Positions 1 through 8,437 of a DNA stretch of 64,000 nt are shown here, in pieces. Each line of letters opens with the position of its first letter. The first letter of the stretch is position 1. The position numbers were made by a program, and so were the translations under genes. Origin of the DNA: Paenibacillus sp. SC116 (GTDB taxonomy: Bacteria > Bacillota > Bacilli > Paenibacillales > Paenibacillaceae); the NCBI RefSeq assembly GCF_024733555.1, contig NZ_JANIOF010000006.1, positions 222,947 to 286,946 of the forward strand. Direction: 5' to 3'. The notes beneath the pieces were generated by a model. That model made no database searches and was not told the origin of the DNA. It saw nothing but the letters and a program-made list of their open reading frames with translations.

Positions 1-1133
1 CTCGCACAATTTTCGAATCAAAATACGGTGTAGAGAGCCTATACCAAGACGCAATCGACATCTTGCTGCCTAAAGCATACGCTGAAGCAGTTAAAGAAAC
101 AGCGATTCAACCTGTAGATCAACCAGAAGTTGATGTTGAGCAATTCGCTAAAGGCGAAACGTTCAAGTTCAAAGCTAAAGTAACTGTAAAGCCTGAAGTA
201 AAATTGGGCGACTACAAAGGTCTTAGCGTGGAGCAACAATCCGCGGAAGTAACAGAAGAAGACATGAACGCTGAATTGGAGCGTTTGCAACAGCGTCATG
301 CTGAGCTTGTAATCGTTGACGAAGATACTGCGAAGAGCGGTGACACAGTTGTTATCGACTTCGAAGGATTCGTTGATGGTGAAGCATTTGAAGGTGGACA
401 AGCAGAGCGTTACAGCTTGGAACTTGGTTCCAACTCCTTCATTCCTGGCTTCGAAGACCAATTGGTAGGTCTTGGAACTGGTGACTTCAAAGATGTTGAA
501 GTTACATTCCCAGAACACTACCATGCTGAGAACCTTGCAGGCAAGCCTGCTCTGTTCAAAGTGAAATTGCATGAAATCAAGCGCAAGCAGCTTCCAGTAT
601 TGGATGATGAGTTCGCTAAAGATGTGAGCGAGTTCGAAACGCTTGATGAGTACAAAGCTGATTTGAGCAAGCAGCTTCAAGAACGCAAAGACCGTGAAGC
701 AGCAGCAGCACGTGAAGCAGCAGTAGTTGAAGCAGTATCTGCTAAAGCTGAAGTTGAGATTCCACGTTCCATGATCGAATCCGAGATTCAACACATGGTT
801 AAAGATCTTGACAACCGTCTGCGCATGCAAGGTATGAACATGGATATGTTCTTGACTCTTTCTGGACAAACAATTGCTGACCTTCGTGAGCAAATGCAGA
901 ATGAAGCAGACGTTCGTGTGAAAAACAACCTCGTTCTTGAGCAAGTTGCGAAGGCTGAAAGCCTTGCTGTCTCTGATGAAGAGCTAGCAGAAGAGCTTGA
1001 AAAGATGGGACAAGCTTACCAACGTCCTGCGGATGAGATCCGTACGATCTTGGAGAAGAATGGTACTATCAACAACCTTCGTGAGGAAGCGCTGCTCCGC
1101 AAGACAATCAAGTTTCTTGCTGACAACAACTAA
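1..1133 (+). CDS. tig: Trigger factor, 5' end cut off by the window
   Basis: Ribosome-associated chaperone and peptidyl-prolyl isomerase that binds nascent chains at the exit tunnel. The reading frame is open from base 3 and carries no start in the window, so the N-terminal ribosome-binding region lies mainly upstream; about 376 residues are present out of roughly 430 usual for the family. Visible parts: the end of the N-terminal domain, the FKBP-type PPIase domain (around the segment beginning SGDTVVIDFEGFVDGEAFEGG) and the helical C-terminal arms, rich in Glu/Lys/Ala. A terminator follows directly, so it is probably transcribed separately from clpP. The tig-clpP-clpX order is common in Firmicutes. 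Identification is firm; only the missing start is open. Confidence 0.95.
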   Translation, partial: RTIFESKYGVESLYQDAIDILLPKAYAEAVKETAIQPVDQPEVDVEQFAKGETFKFKAKVTVKPEVKLGDYKGLSVEQQSAEVTEEDMNAELERLQQRHAELVIVDEDTAKSGDTVVIDFEGFVDGEAFEGGQAERYSLELGSNSFIPGFEDQLVGLGTGDFKDVEVTFPEHYHAENLAGKPALFKVKLHEIKRKQLPVLDDEFAKDVSEFETLDEYKADLSKQLQERKDREAAAAREAAVVEAVSAKAEVEIPRSMIESEIQHMVKDLDNRLRMQGMNMDMFLTLSGQTIADLREQMQNEADVRVKNNLVLEQVAKAESLAVSDEELAEELEKMGQAYQRPADEIRTILEKNGTINNLREEALLRKTIKFLADNN

Positions 1134-1172
1134 TCACATACAAGTTGAGGGTTAAACCTCGGCACAACATGA

Positions 1173-1209
1173 CAAGGCACGTCAATCACGTATTGCGTGC
1201 CTTGTTTTT
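1173..1209 (+). terminator. Rho-independent terminator after tig
   Basis: The arm CAAGGCACG (1173-1181) pairs perfectly with CGTGCCTTG (1196-1204) and is followed at once by five T. It sits 40 bases after the tig stop and separates tig from clpP. Confidence 0.85.
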
Positions 1210-1429
1210 CCTCCTTTTTATAGGCGCTTCTCCTAATGAGTATGTACAGCGTCTTTTACCATATCGTTTGACTCCATTGAAAACAGTGTACATATTTAAT
1301 ACGTTCTTGCTTCATGAACAAACCATGAATATCGCTGGATGTTCCGCCAGTTGAGCAATTCCTTTGTACTTTTGAGGAATGAGACTAAATACATAACATA
1401 GCGTCATACACTGTAATAACGGTGTGAAT

Positions 1430-1458
1430 ATGACATTGATTACGGAACGTGATAAAAT
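1430..1458 (+). promoter_or_regulatory. SigA-type promoter of clpP
   Basis: ATGACA (1430-1435) and TAAAAT (1453-1458) are 17 bases apart, each one base off the SigA consensus, about 38 bases before the clpP start. I saw no CtsR or CIRCE operator in the 363-base tig-clpP gap; the rest of the gap holds only the tig terminator. Confidence 0.65.
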
Positions 1459-1496
1459 AAGCTAGTATAGCCTGATAAAGAAAAGAGGTCGGTACC

Positions 1497-2090
1497 ATGA
1501 ATTTGATTCCTATGGTCATCGAGCAGACCAATCGGGGCGAACGCTCATACGACATTTACTCCCGATTACTGAAAGACCGCATCATCTTCCTAGGAAGCGC
1601 AATTGATGATGATGTTGCTAATAGCATTATTGCTCAATTGTTGTTCTTGGAAGCAGACGATCCAGAAAAGGATATTCACTTATACATCAACTCTCCGGGT
1701 GGTTCAGTTACGGCTGGGCTTGGTATATTGGATACAATGCAACATATTAAGCCTGACGTATCTACAATCTGTGTGGGGATGGCTGCAAGCATGGGCTCGT
1801 TGCTGCTTACAGCAGGAGCGCCTGGCAAACGCTTTGCGTTGCCTAATGCCGAAGTAATGATACACCAACCGCTTGGTGGTGTTCGTGGGCAGGCTACAGA
1901 TATTAAAATTCATGCGGATTGGATCATTAAGACGAAGCAGAAGCTGAATCAGATCTATGTTGACCGTACAGGCCAACCGTATGATAAGATTGACCGCGAT
2001 ACAGATCGCGATTACTTTATGAGTGCGGATGAAGCGAAAGACTACGGCCTTGTAGATGCTGTAATTCATTCCGGCACAGCTTTGAAGTAA
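1497..2090 (+). CDS. clpP: ATP-dependent Clp protease proteolytic subunit
   Basis: Serine peptidase that forms two stacked heptameric rings and degrades proteins unfolded by ClpX or ClpC. The 197-residue protein has the usual length and a complete catalytic triad: Ser98 in GMAASMGS, His123 in MIHQP and Asp172. The N-terminal [10 protein letters not shown] segment matches the propeptide/axial loop region of the family. The ATG start follows AAAGAGG. clpX begins 13 bases after the stop, so the two partner subunits are co-transcribed. In Bacillus clpP is under CtsR control; no CtsR box is visible here, so regulation may differ. Confidence 0.97.
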   Translation: MNLIPMVIEQTNRGERSYDIYSRLLKDRIIFLGSAIDDDVANSIIAQLLFLEADDPEKDIHLYINSPGGSVTAGLGILDTMQHIKPDVSTICVGMAASMGSLLLTAGAPGKRFALPNAEVMIHQPLGGVRGQATDIKIHADWIIKTKQKLNQIYVDRTGQPYDKIDRDTDRDYFMSADEAKDYGLVDAVIHSGTALK

Positions 2091-2103
2091 GGAGGGAAGC
2101 GCA

Positions 2104-3357
2104 TTGTTCAAATTTAATGAAGAAAAAGGCCAGTTGAAATGCTCCTTCTGCGGAAAGTCTCAAGAACAAGTACGCAAGTTGGTAGCGGGTCCTGGTGTAT
2201 ATATTTGTGATGAGTGCATCGAGCTTTGCAATGAAATTGTAGAAGAAGAGCTCGGTCATGAAGAAGAGGTTGATCTCAAGGATATTCCGAAACCAAAGGA
2301 AATTCGGGGGATTTTGGATCAATATGTTATTGGTCAAGATCAAGCGAAGAAATCTTTGTCTGTGGCAGTATATAACCACTACAAGCGCATTAACACCCAA
2401 AGCAAGATTGAGGATGTTGAGCTGAATAAGAGTAATATTTTGCTCGTAGGTCCTACTGGTTCTGGTAAGACATTGCTTGCGCAAACGATGGCTAAGATTC
2501 TTAACGTACCATTTGCTATCGCAGATGCAACTTCTTTGACTGAAGCAGGTTATGTAGGTGAGGATGTTGAAAACATCCTATTGAAGCTTATCCAAGCTGC
2601 AGACTACGATGTTGAGAAGGCTGAACGAGGCATTATTTACATCGATGAGATTGATAAGGTTGCTCGTAAATCCGAGAACCCATCTATCACTCGTGACGTT
2701 TCTGGTGAAGGCGTACAGCAGGCATTGCTGAAAATTCTTGAAGGAACAGTTGCTTCTGTGCCACCGCAAGGCGGTCGCAAGCATCCACATCAAGAATTCA
2801 TCCAGATTGATACAACAAATATTTTGTTTATCTGCGGTGGAGCATTTGATGGTCTAGAACAATTAATCAAGCGCCGCGTAGGTAAGAAAATTATCGGTTT
2901 CAACGCAGCAGAAGGCGGACAAAAGGATCTCAAACCGGGTGAATATTTGTCCATGACGTTGCCAGAAGACTTGCTGAAATTCGGTCTAATCCCTGAATTC
3001 GTAGGTCGTCTACCGGTAATCTCTACATTGGAGCCGTTGGATGAAGAAACGCTTGTGCGTATTTTGAGCGAGCCTAAGAACGCTTTGACGAAGCAGTATC
3101 AGAAGCTGTTGGAAATGGACAATGTGAAGCTTGAGTTCGAAGCAGGTGCATTGGAAGCTATTTCTCGCGAAGCGATCAAGCGAAACACAGGTGCACGCGG
3201 ACTACGCGCGATTATTGAAGGAATTATGCTGGATGTCATGTATGAAGTGCCATCCCGTGACGATATTACAACTTGTGTCATTACAGAACAAGTTGTGCGT
3301 GAACGTATCATTCCGGAACTAACAACGGATCAGAAGAAAAAGGAAGAGAGCGCATAA
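2104..3357 (+). CDS. clpX: ATP-dependent Clp protease ATP-binding subunit ClpX
   Basis: Hexameric AAA+ unfoldase that feeds substrates to ClpP. The 417-residue protein shows the N-terminal four-Cys zinc finger (Cys13, 16, 35, 38), Walker A GPTGSGKT (116-123), the GYVG pore loop (149-152), Walker B with DEID (181-184) and the IGF tripeptide (264-266) that docks on ClpP. The start is TTG, chosen because the strong site AAGGAGGG lies just upstream and because [20 protein letters not shown] is the family N-terminus. It shares a transcript with clpP and ends before a hairpin terminator. Confidence 0.97.
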   Translation: MFKFNEEKGQLKCSFCGKSQEQVRKLVAGPGVYICDECIELCNEIVEEELGHEEEVDLKDIPKPKEIRGILDQYVIGQDQAKKSLSVAVYNHYKRINTQSKIEDVELNKSNILLVGPTGSGKTLLAQTMAKILNVPFAIADATSLTEAGYVGEDVENILLKLIQAADYDVEKAERGIIYIDEIDKVARKSENPSITRDVSGEGVQQALLKILEGTVASVPPQGGRKHPHQEFIQIDTTNILFICGGAFDGLEQLIKRRVGKKIIGFNAAEGGQKDLKPGEYLSMTLPEDLLKFGLIPEFVGRLPVISTLEPLDEETLVRILSEPKNALTKQYQKLLEMDNVKLEFEAGALEAISREAIKRNTGARGLRAIIEGIMLDVMYEVPSRDDITTCVITEQVVRERIIPELTTDQKKKEESA

Positions 3358-3426
3358 TAACGCTTGAATCTAGCAGGGGCAGCCGCCTGTACAGCGAGTG
3401 TGAATGAATAGGTGGTTGTCCAAGCT

Positions 3427-3447
3427 AAAGCGCCGCTAGGCGCTTTT
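3427..3447 (+). terminator. Terminator-like hairpin after clpX
   Basis: AAAGCGCC (3427-3434) and GGCGCTTT (3439-3446) form an 8-bp stem with a four-base loop. The T tract is short (four T, partly in the stem), so readthrough into ispG is possible. Confidence 0.6.
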
Positions 3448-3478
3448 CCGTTGTTATCCGAATTGGGAGAGAATAAAC

Positions 3479-4579
3479 ATGTATCTACGACATCAGACAA
3501 GACCTGTACAAGTCGGGAATGTAACGATTGGTGGTAATAACGAGGTCATCATTCAAAGTATGTGTACGACGAAGACGGCAGACGTTGAAGCGACCGTTGC
3601 TGAGATTCTCCGATTGGAGGAGGCAGGGTGTCAAGTCGTACGCGTTACCGTGAACAATGAAGAAGCGGCAGATGCGATTAAAGAGATTAAGAAGCGTATC
3701 AATATTCCGCTGGTTGCGGATATTCACTTCGATTATCGCTTGGCGCTTAAAGCGATTGAAAACGGCATCGACAAGGTACGTATCAATCCTGGTAACATTG
3801 GCCGTCGTGAGAAGGTTGAGGCGGTTGTAAAAGCGTGTAAAGAACGTGGAATTCCGATTCGTATCGGTGTAAATGCCGGCTCATTGGAAAATCATTTGCT
3901 AGAGAAATACGGATACCCTACGCCTGAAGCTATGGTTGAAAGTGCATTGTTCCACATTGGCATTCTTGAGGAGTTGGATTTCCACGATATTATCGTATCC
4001 TTGAAGGCTTCTGATGTACCGATGGCAATTGCCGCTTATTCCAAAGCTGCCGAAGTAATTAAGTATCCACTTCACTTGGGAATTACTGAAGCAGGAACGC
4101 TGTTCTCGGGAACATGTAAGAGTGCCGCGGGAATTGGAGCTTTGTTATCCTTGGGACTGGGTTCAACTGTTCGTATCAGCTTAAGTGCAGATCCGGTAGA
4201 GGAAGTAAAGGTGGCGCGTGAGATTCTTAAATCATTCGGTTTGATTTCGAATGCAGCTACACTTGTATCCTGTCCGACATGTGGACGCTTGGATATCGAT
4301 TTGTTCTCCATCGCGAATGAGGTGGAAGAGTACATTGCAAACGTTAAGGTGCCGATTAAAGTATCCGTGCTTGGCTGTGCTGTAAATGGTCCTGGTGAAG
4401 CGCGTGAAGCTGATATTGGGATTGCTGGTGCAAGAGGGGAAGGGTTATTGTTCCGCTATGGCCAAATGATACGCAAAGTACCTGAAGCTGATATGGTTGA
4501 AGAGTTAAAAAAGGAAATTGACATTATCGTAGCCGAATATGAGCGTACAGGTAAAATCCCTGGACGTGAAAGACATTAA
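3479..4579 (+). CDS. ispG: 4-hydroxy-3-methylbut-2-en-1-yl diphosphate synthase (flavodoxin)
   Basis: Iron-sulfur enzyme of the MEP isoprenoid pathway that converts methylerythritol cyclodiphosphate to HMBPP. The 366-residue protein has the TIM-barrel half ([21 protein letters not shown]) and the C-terminal cluster domain. The [4Fe-4S] ligands are present: Cys265 and Cys268 in SCPTCGR, Cys300 in [10 protein letters not shown], and Glu307 as the fourth ligand. Length matches the bacterial short form. The ATG start follows GGGAGA. Flanked by terminators, it is probably a single-gene unit or a readthrough product of clpX. Confidence 0.96.
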   Translation: MYLRHQTRPVQVGNVTIGGNNEVIIQSMCTTKTADVEATVAEILRLEEAGCQVVRVTVNNEEAADAIKEIKKRINIPLVADIHFDYRLALKAIENGIDKVRINPGNIGRREKVEAVVKACKERGIPIRIGVNAGSLENHLLEKYGYPTPEAMVESALFHIGILEELDFHDIIVSLKASDVPMAIAAYSKAAEVIKYPLHLGITEAGTLFSGTCKSAAGIGALLSLGLGSTVRISLSADPVEEVKVAREILKSFGLISNAATLVSCPTCGRLDIDLFSIANEVEEYIANVKVPIKVSVLGCAVNGPGEAREADIGIAGARGEGLLFRYGQMIRKVPEADMVEELKKEIDIIVAEYERTGKIPGRERH

Positions 4580-4616
4580 CAGAAAAGGGTGCATTGTGCA
4601 CCTAGTTTGTTAGAGG

Positions 4617-4655
4617 ACAGGCCGTGCACTGTGAATTTTACAGTTGTACGGCTTG
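4617..4655 (+). terminator. Terminator after ispG
   Basis: ACAGGCCGT (4617-4625) pairs with ACGGCTTGT with one G-T wobble, and the inner arms around ACTGT/ACAGT extend the stem; TTTATTTT follows. A smaller hairpin, GGTGCA/TGCACC (4588-4602), lies between it and the stop codon. Confidence 0.7.
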
Positions 4656-4744
4656 TTTATTTTGATTCATTTCGGTAATAGAAAGTTGTTTCTGGTATCA
4701 TTTGTTAGGTTAATTAACATATATAGCATCATTGAGTGAGTAAA

Positions 4745-4787
4745 AAAGGCATAAAGAAGCTCATAATAAGGAGTGTTCTCTGCCTTT
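4745..4787. other. Three-tier hairpin in an AT-rich gap
   Basis: AAAGGCA (4745-4751) pairs with TGCCTTT (4781-4787); inside, AGAA/TTCT and CTC/GAG continue the stem. Read on the - strand it is followed by a run of T (complement of the A run at 4742-4747), so it could end transcription in that direction. The gap 4580-4997 is very AT-rich and I see no believable gene in it; the 73-codon open frame at 4736-4957 has no ribosome binding site and a low-complexity sequence. Confidence 0.4.
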
Positions 4788-4889
4788 GGGTGTGCAAATA
4801 TAACAAGATAGGCATAAATTTAACACTATATTTCAAGAAAATGCTGCTAATGATTAATAAATTCTATCATATTCATTACTTTTATTTAT

Positions 4890-4917
4890 TTTACTTTATT
4901 AAAGGATCAGGTAAAAT
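4890..4917 (+). promoter_or_regulatory. Candidate promoter of the amino acid:cation symporter
   Basis: TTTACT (4890-4895) and TAAAAT (4912-4917) are 16 bases apart. The -10 box overlaps the left arm of the inverted repeat at 4906-4958. Confidence 0.45.
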
Positions 4918-4958
4918 TAATTTAAAAGTTATGTTAAGAAAGTTAACATATACCTGAT
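4906..4958 (+). repeat. Nested inverted repeat overlapping promoter and 5' leader
   Basis: Outer arms ATCAGGTA (4906-4913) and TACCTGAT (4951-4958) are perfect. Inner arms TATGTTAA (4930-4937) and TTAACATA (4943-4950) are also perfect, with loop GAAAG. The right arms are contiguous; the left arms are split by 16 AT-only bases. It could be an operator, a leader hairpin, or both. Confidence 0.6.
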
Positions 4959-4997
4959 TCATCCAGAAAAATGTCAACAAGAGAAAGGGTGCGATAT

Positions 4998-6434
4998 ATG
5001 TTAGACACTTTGGAATCATGGATTGTTCTATTTAATGATAAATGGTACCTGATGCTGATCTTTATTCTAGTCGGTGCAGGACTATGGTTTTCTTTCAACA
5101 CTGGGTTCATTCAAGTGCGAACCGTTAAGGAAATTTTCCGACTATTCAAGGTTCGTGAACGAAACCCTAATGATAATGAAGAAGATACGACAACACCTAA
5201 TAAGAAAAGTGGAGTATCCTCTTTCCAAGCATTTGCCATGAGTACAGCATCACGAGTTGGTATCGGTAACTTAGCTGGCGTTGCAATTGCAATTAAGACA
5301 GGTGGTCCTGGAGCAGTATTTTGGATGTGGGTTATTGCCATCATCGGAGCTTCCTCTGCATTTATTGAATCTACATTAGCCCAAGTGTACAAAGTTAAAG
5401 ACGGAAAGGCATTCCGTGGCGGTCCAGCTTACTATATGGAAAAAGCGCTTAATGCGCGTTGGCTCGGCATCGTGTTTGCTGTTCTCATTATGGTCACTTA
5501 TGGCTTCGTGTTTAACTCGGTGCAGGCGAATACAGTAACAGCTGCTTTCAGTGATTTGTTTACCATTGAGCCAATAACAATGGGTATCATTTTGGCTGTT
5601 ATTACGATGATTACGATCTTTGGCGGCGTACAGCGTATTGCAAAAGTATCTGCTACGGTCGTACCGATTATGGCATTAGCGTACATCGGAATTGCGCTTT
5701 ATATTGTTGCGATGAACTATACACAAATTCCTGCCGTATTTAGCTCCATCATTATGAATGCGTTTGGCTGGGAAGAAGCAGTTGGCGGTGGTATCGGTGC
5801 TGCAATCATGAACGGTATCAAACGAGGCTTGTTCTCGAATGAAGCCGGTATGGGTAGTGCTCCAAATGCTGCGGCAACGGCAACAGTTAGTCATCCAGTT
5901 AAGCAAGGTATTATTCAATCCTTTGGTGTATTTGTAGATACATTGCTTGTGTGCAGCTCGACTGCATTTATTATCTTGTTCTCTGGTGCACATTTGTCCA
6001 CAGAAACAGATGGTATTCAATTGACTCAAGTTGCATTAGCGTCACAAATTGGTCCATGGGCAGAATACTTCATCGCGTTTGCGATCTTCCTGTTCGCGTT
6101 CACTTCGTTAATAGGTAACTACTATTACGGACAAAGTAACATCGAGTTCATTACAAAGAAAAAAGGTTGGTTGCTCACGTATCGTGTTGTTGTAGTAGCA
6201 ATGGTCCTCGTGGGTTCAGTCGCAAAAATTTCTTTGGTTTGGAACTTGGCTGATACGTTTATGGGCTTCATGGCGTTTATTAACCTTATTGCTATCTTGC
6301 TGCTCGGTAAAGTGGCATTTAAAGTGTTGGAAGATTATAATCGTCAGCGTAAGGCTGGTAAAGAGCCTGTATTCTATGCAGACTCGATCCCTGGCCTCAA
6401 ACATGCAGATTGTTGGGAACGCAAGAAAGTATAA
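4998..6434 (+). CDS. Alanine/glycine:cation symporter family protein
   Basis: Integral membrane Na+ or H+ coupled amino acid importer of the AGCS (DAACS) family. About 478 residues with roughly ten hydrophobic helices; the family signature region GLFSNEAGMGSAPNAAATA is clear, as is RVGIGNLAGVAIAIKTGGPGAVFWMW. I place the start at ATG 4998 because GAAAGGG lies 8 bases upstream and MLDTLESWIVLFNDKWYLML is a typical family N-terminus; an in-frame ATG at 4971 has no good site. Substrate (alanine, glycine or glutamine) cannot be told from sequence. It stands alone between terminators, behind an inverted repeat suggesting dedicated regulation. Confidence 0.92.
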   Translation: MLDTLESWIVLFNDKWYLMLIFILVGAGLWFSFNTGFIQVRTVKEIFRLFKVRERNPNDNEEDTTTPNKKSGVSSFQAFAMSTASRVGIGNLAGVAIAIKTGGPGAVFWMWVIAIIGASSAFIESTLAQVYKVKDGKAFRGGPAYYMEKALNARWLGIVFAVLIMVTYGFVFNSVQANTVTAAFSDLFTIEPITMGIILAVITMITIFGGVQRIAKVSATVVPIMALAYIGIALYIVAMNYTQIPAVFSSIIMNAFGWEEAVGGGIGAAIMNGIKRGLFSNEAGMGSAPNAAATATVSHPVKQGIIQSFGVFVDTLLVCSSTAFIILFSGAHLSTETDGIQLTQVALASQIGPWAEYFIAFAIFLFAFTSLIGNYYYGQSNIEFITKKKGWLLTYRVVVVAMVLVGSVAKISLVWNLADTFMGFMAFINLIAILLLGKVAFKVLEDYNRQRKAGKEPVFYADSIPGLKHADCWERKKV

Positions 6435-6495
6435 ATGATTGAAACAATTACAATTTCATTGTGTGAATAATGAGATATTCGCATGACTTATAAGG

Positions 6496-6545
6496 AATCC
6501 GGTGAAGGGCAATACTACCAAGTATTGAACTACACCGGATTTTTT
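6496..6545 (+). terminator. Terminator after the symporter
   Basis: Outer stem AATCCGGTG (6496-6504) with CACCGGATT (6533-6541), inner stem CAATACT (6510-6516) with AGTATTG (6521-6527), followed by T. Confidence 0.85.
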
Positions 6546-6626
6546 GTATGCCGTGAAATGGGTCTTGAGTTGTTCAGTGTGCTGCAAAAGAGCTTGCGAA
6601 CATGCACTTAAAGGAGGAGTAACACG

Positions 6627-8366
6627 ATGAATTTTAGCATGATATTAATGCTTATCAATGCTTTTTTCGCCATTATTATTGGAGTATACTTCTGGAATTT
6701 GCTGAAGAGCCAGAAGTCCAACCGTACTGCTGTTGATCGGGAGTCCCGCAAAGAAATGGACAAACTTCGCAAAATGCGGTCGATCTCGCTTTCTAAGCCG
6801 CTTTCGGAGAAAACAAGACCTGCATCCATGAAGGACATGGTTGGCCAACGTGATGGTCTGCGTGCGCTGAAAGCGGCGCTATGCAGTTCTAATCCGCAGC
6901 ATGTCATTATTTATGGTCCTCCTGGAGTTGGCAAAACAGCTGCGGCAAGGGTTATTTTAGAGGAAGCAAAGAAAAACCTGAGCTCTCCATTTACATTTGA
7001 ATCAAAATTTACAGAAATCGATGCCACTACAGCTCGCTTTGACGAACGTGGTATTGCTGATCCACTCATTGGATCTGTGCATGATCCAATTTACCAAGGA
7101 GCAGGTGCAATGGGGGTAGCGGGCATTCCTCAGCCCAAGCCTGGTGCAGTGACGAAGGCTCATGGGGGCGTATTGTTTATTGATGAGATTGGTGAACTTC
7201 ACCCGATTCAAATGAACAAGCTGCTGAAGGTGTTGGAAGATCGAAAAGTATTTCTAGAGAGTGCTTACTATAATAGTGAAGATCCTAATATACCCACGCA
7301 TATCCATGATATTTTTGAAAATGGTCTGCCGGCCGATTTCCGTCTTGTTGGAGCAACGACGCGTTCGCCGCAAGAAATATCGCCAGCTTTGCGTTCGCGC
7401 TGCATGGAAATATTTTTTAGACCGCTGCTGCCTGAAGAAATTGAGAGTATTGCTGAACATGCCGTGAAAAAAATAGGATTTCCTCCTGCGCCAGAAGCGG
7501 TCGATGTGTTGAAAAAATACGCAACAAATGGTCGTGAAGCGGTTAACATTATTCAGTTGGCTGTTGGATTAGCGCTGTCAGAGCATCGTTCTTCCTTAGT
7601 GGCAGCTGATGTAGAGTGGGTTATCAACAGCAGTCAGCTTACACCGCGGCCTGATCGAAAAGTGGGTACAGCACCACAGGTGGGACTTGTAAACGGATTA
7701 GCGGTCTACGGCCCTAATATGGGGGCTTTGCTTGAGATCGAAGTATCTGCTATTCGGGTTAAAAATGGACATGGCAAATATACGATTACGGGTGTTGTTG
7801 AAGAAGAGGAGTTAAATGGTGGTGGGGCTCGTACGCTGCGTCGTAAAAGTATGGCGAAAGGCTCTATTGAGAATGTGCTGACGGTACTGCGAGCATGTGG
7901 CTATGAGACGAAAAATTACGATCTGCACATTAACTTTCCCGGGGGATCGCCGGTAGATGGTCCGTCTGCAGGGATAGCTATGGGTGTGGCAATTGCTTCT
8001 GCTATTAATGGATGGTCTATTGATCATCGTTTGGCAATGACTGGAGAGATTGGTGTTCATGGCAGGGTAAAACCAGTAGGTGGTGTGCTTGCCAAAGTAG
8101 AAGCGGCATTTCAAGCTGGTGCATCTCGTGTAATTATCCCCAAGGAAAATTGGCAGGAGATATTTAATGATTTAAACGGATTGCAAGTTATCCCTGTTGA
8201 ATATTTTGAAGAAGTAATTAAGCACACATTCGCTGCTCAGATGCAGGATGATCCGCTCCAATTGCCGAAGTCATTTGAACGTTCTGGAGGCTCAGCCGTA
8301 CCATTATTTCATGCAGAACCAACAGATGGTGGACATGGCGATAATCCCCCTTCTACAACGTGCTAA
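6627..8366 (+). CDS. lonB: ATP-dependent protease LonB
   Basis: Membrane-anchored Lon-type AAA+ serine protease; in Bacillus the orthologue acts in the forespore. The 579-residue protein has an N-terminal transmembrane helix (about 4-26), Walker A GPPGVGKT (97-104), Walker B FIDEIGE (Asp186, Glu187) and a C-terminal S16 protease domain with the catalytic dyad Ser447 ([10 protein letters not shown]) and Lys490 (KPVGGVLAK). It lacks the long N-terminal substrate domain of LonA, as expected. The last ~40 residues are a Gly/Ser/Pro-rich tail. AAAGGAGGAG precedes the ATG. It lies directly upstream of lonA. I did not find a convincing SigF promoter. Confidence 0.95.
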   Translation: MNFSMILMLINAFFAIIIGVYFWNLLKSQKSNRTAVDRESRKEMDKLRKMRSISLSKPLSEKTRPASMKDMVGQRDGLRALKAALCSSNPQHVIIYGPPGVGKTAAARVILEEAKKNLSSPFTFESKFTEIDATTARFDERGIADPLIGSVHDPIYQGAGAMGVAGIPQPKPGAVTKAHGGVLFIDEIGELHPIQMNKLLKVLEDRKVFLESAYYNSEDPNIPTHIHDIFENGLPADFRLVGATTRSPQEISPALRSRCMEIFFRPLLPEEIESIAEHAVKKIGFPPAPEAVDVLKKYATNGREAVNIIQLAVGLALSEHRSSLVAADVEWVINSSQLTPRPDRKVGTAPQVGLVNGLAVYGPNMGALLEIEVSAIRVKNGHGKYTITGVVEEEELNGGGARTLRRKSMAKGSIENVLTVLRACGYETKNYDLHINFPGGSPVDGPSAGIAMGVAIASAINGWSIDHRLAMTGEIGVHGRVKPVGGVLAKVEAAFQAGASRVIIPKENWQEIFNDLNGLQVIPVEYFEEVIKHTFAAQMQDDPLQLPKSFERSGGSAVPLFHAEPTDGGHGDNPPSTTC

Positions 8367-8396
8367 TTGGTGTTTTGGGGCTCGATAAGTTACAAT
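8367..8396 (+). promoter_or_regulatory. Possible lonA promoter
   Basis: TTGGTG (8367-8372), an 18-base spacer and TACAAT (8391-8396), about 40 bases before the lonA start. The -35 match is weak. Confidence 0.35.
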
Positions 8397-8437
8397 GGAT
8401 ATACATCTAACACGACAATCATGGGGGTGCTAATGCG

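Noticed and set aside
39..944. 301-residue open frame on the - strand opposite tig
   Set aside because: It mirrors the tig codons (Cys/Phe-rich nonsense sequence) and has no ribosome binding site; tig is unmistakable.
1145..1354. 69-residue + strand frame after tig
   Set aside because: It runs through the tig terminator and has no ribosome binding site or family-like sequence.
1381..1496. CtsR or CIRCE operator before clpP
   Set aside because: I looked for tandem GGTCAAA-type heptads and the CIRCE inverted repeat and saw neither.
4906..4913. Shared ATCAGGT arm in the symporter and rplU leaders as a common operator
   Set aside because: Only seven bases match, in a different structural setting; chance is a sufficient explanation.
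4736..4957. 73-residue + strand frame before the symporter
   Set aside because: Very AT-rich, Lys/Ile/Tyr low-complexity, no Shine-Dalgarno, and overlaps hairpins and the likely promoter.
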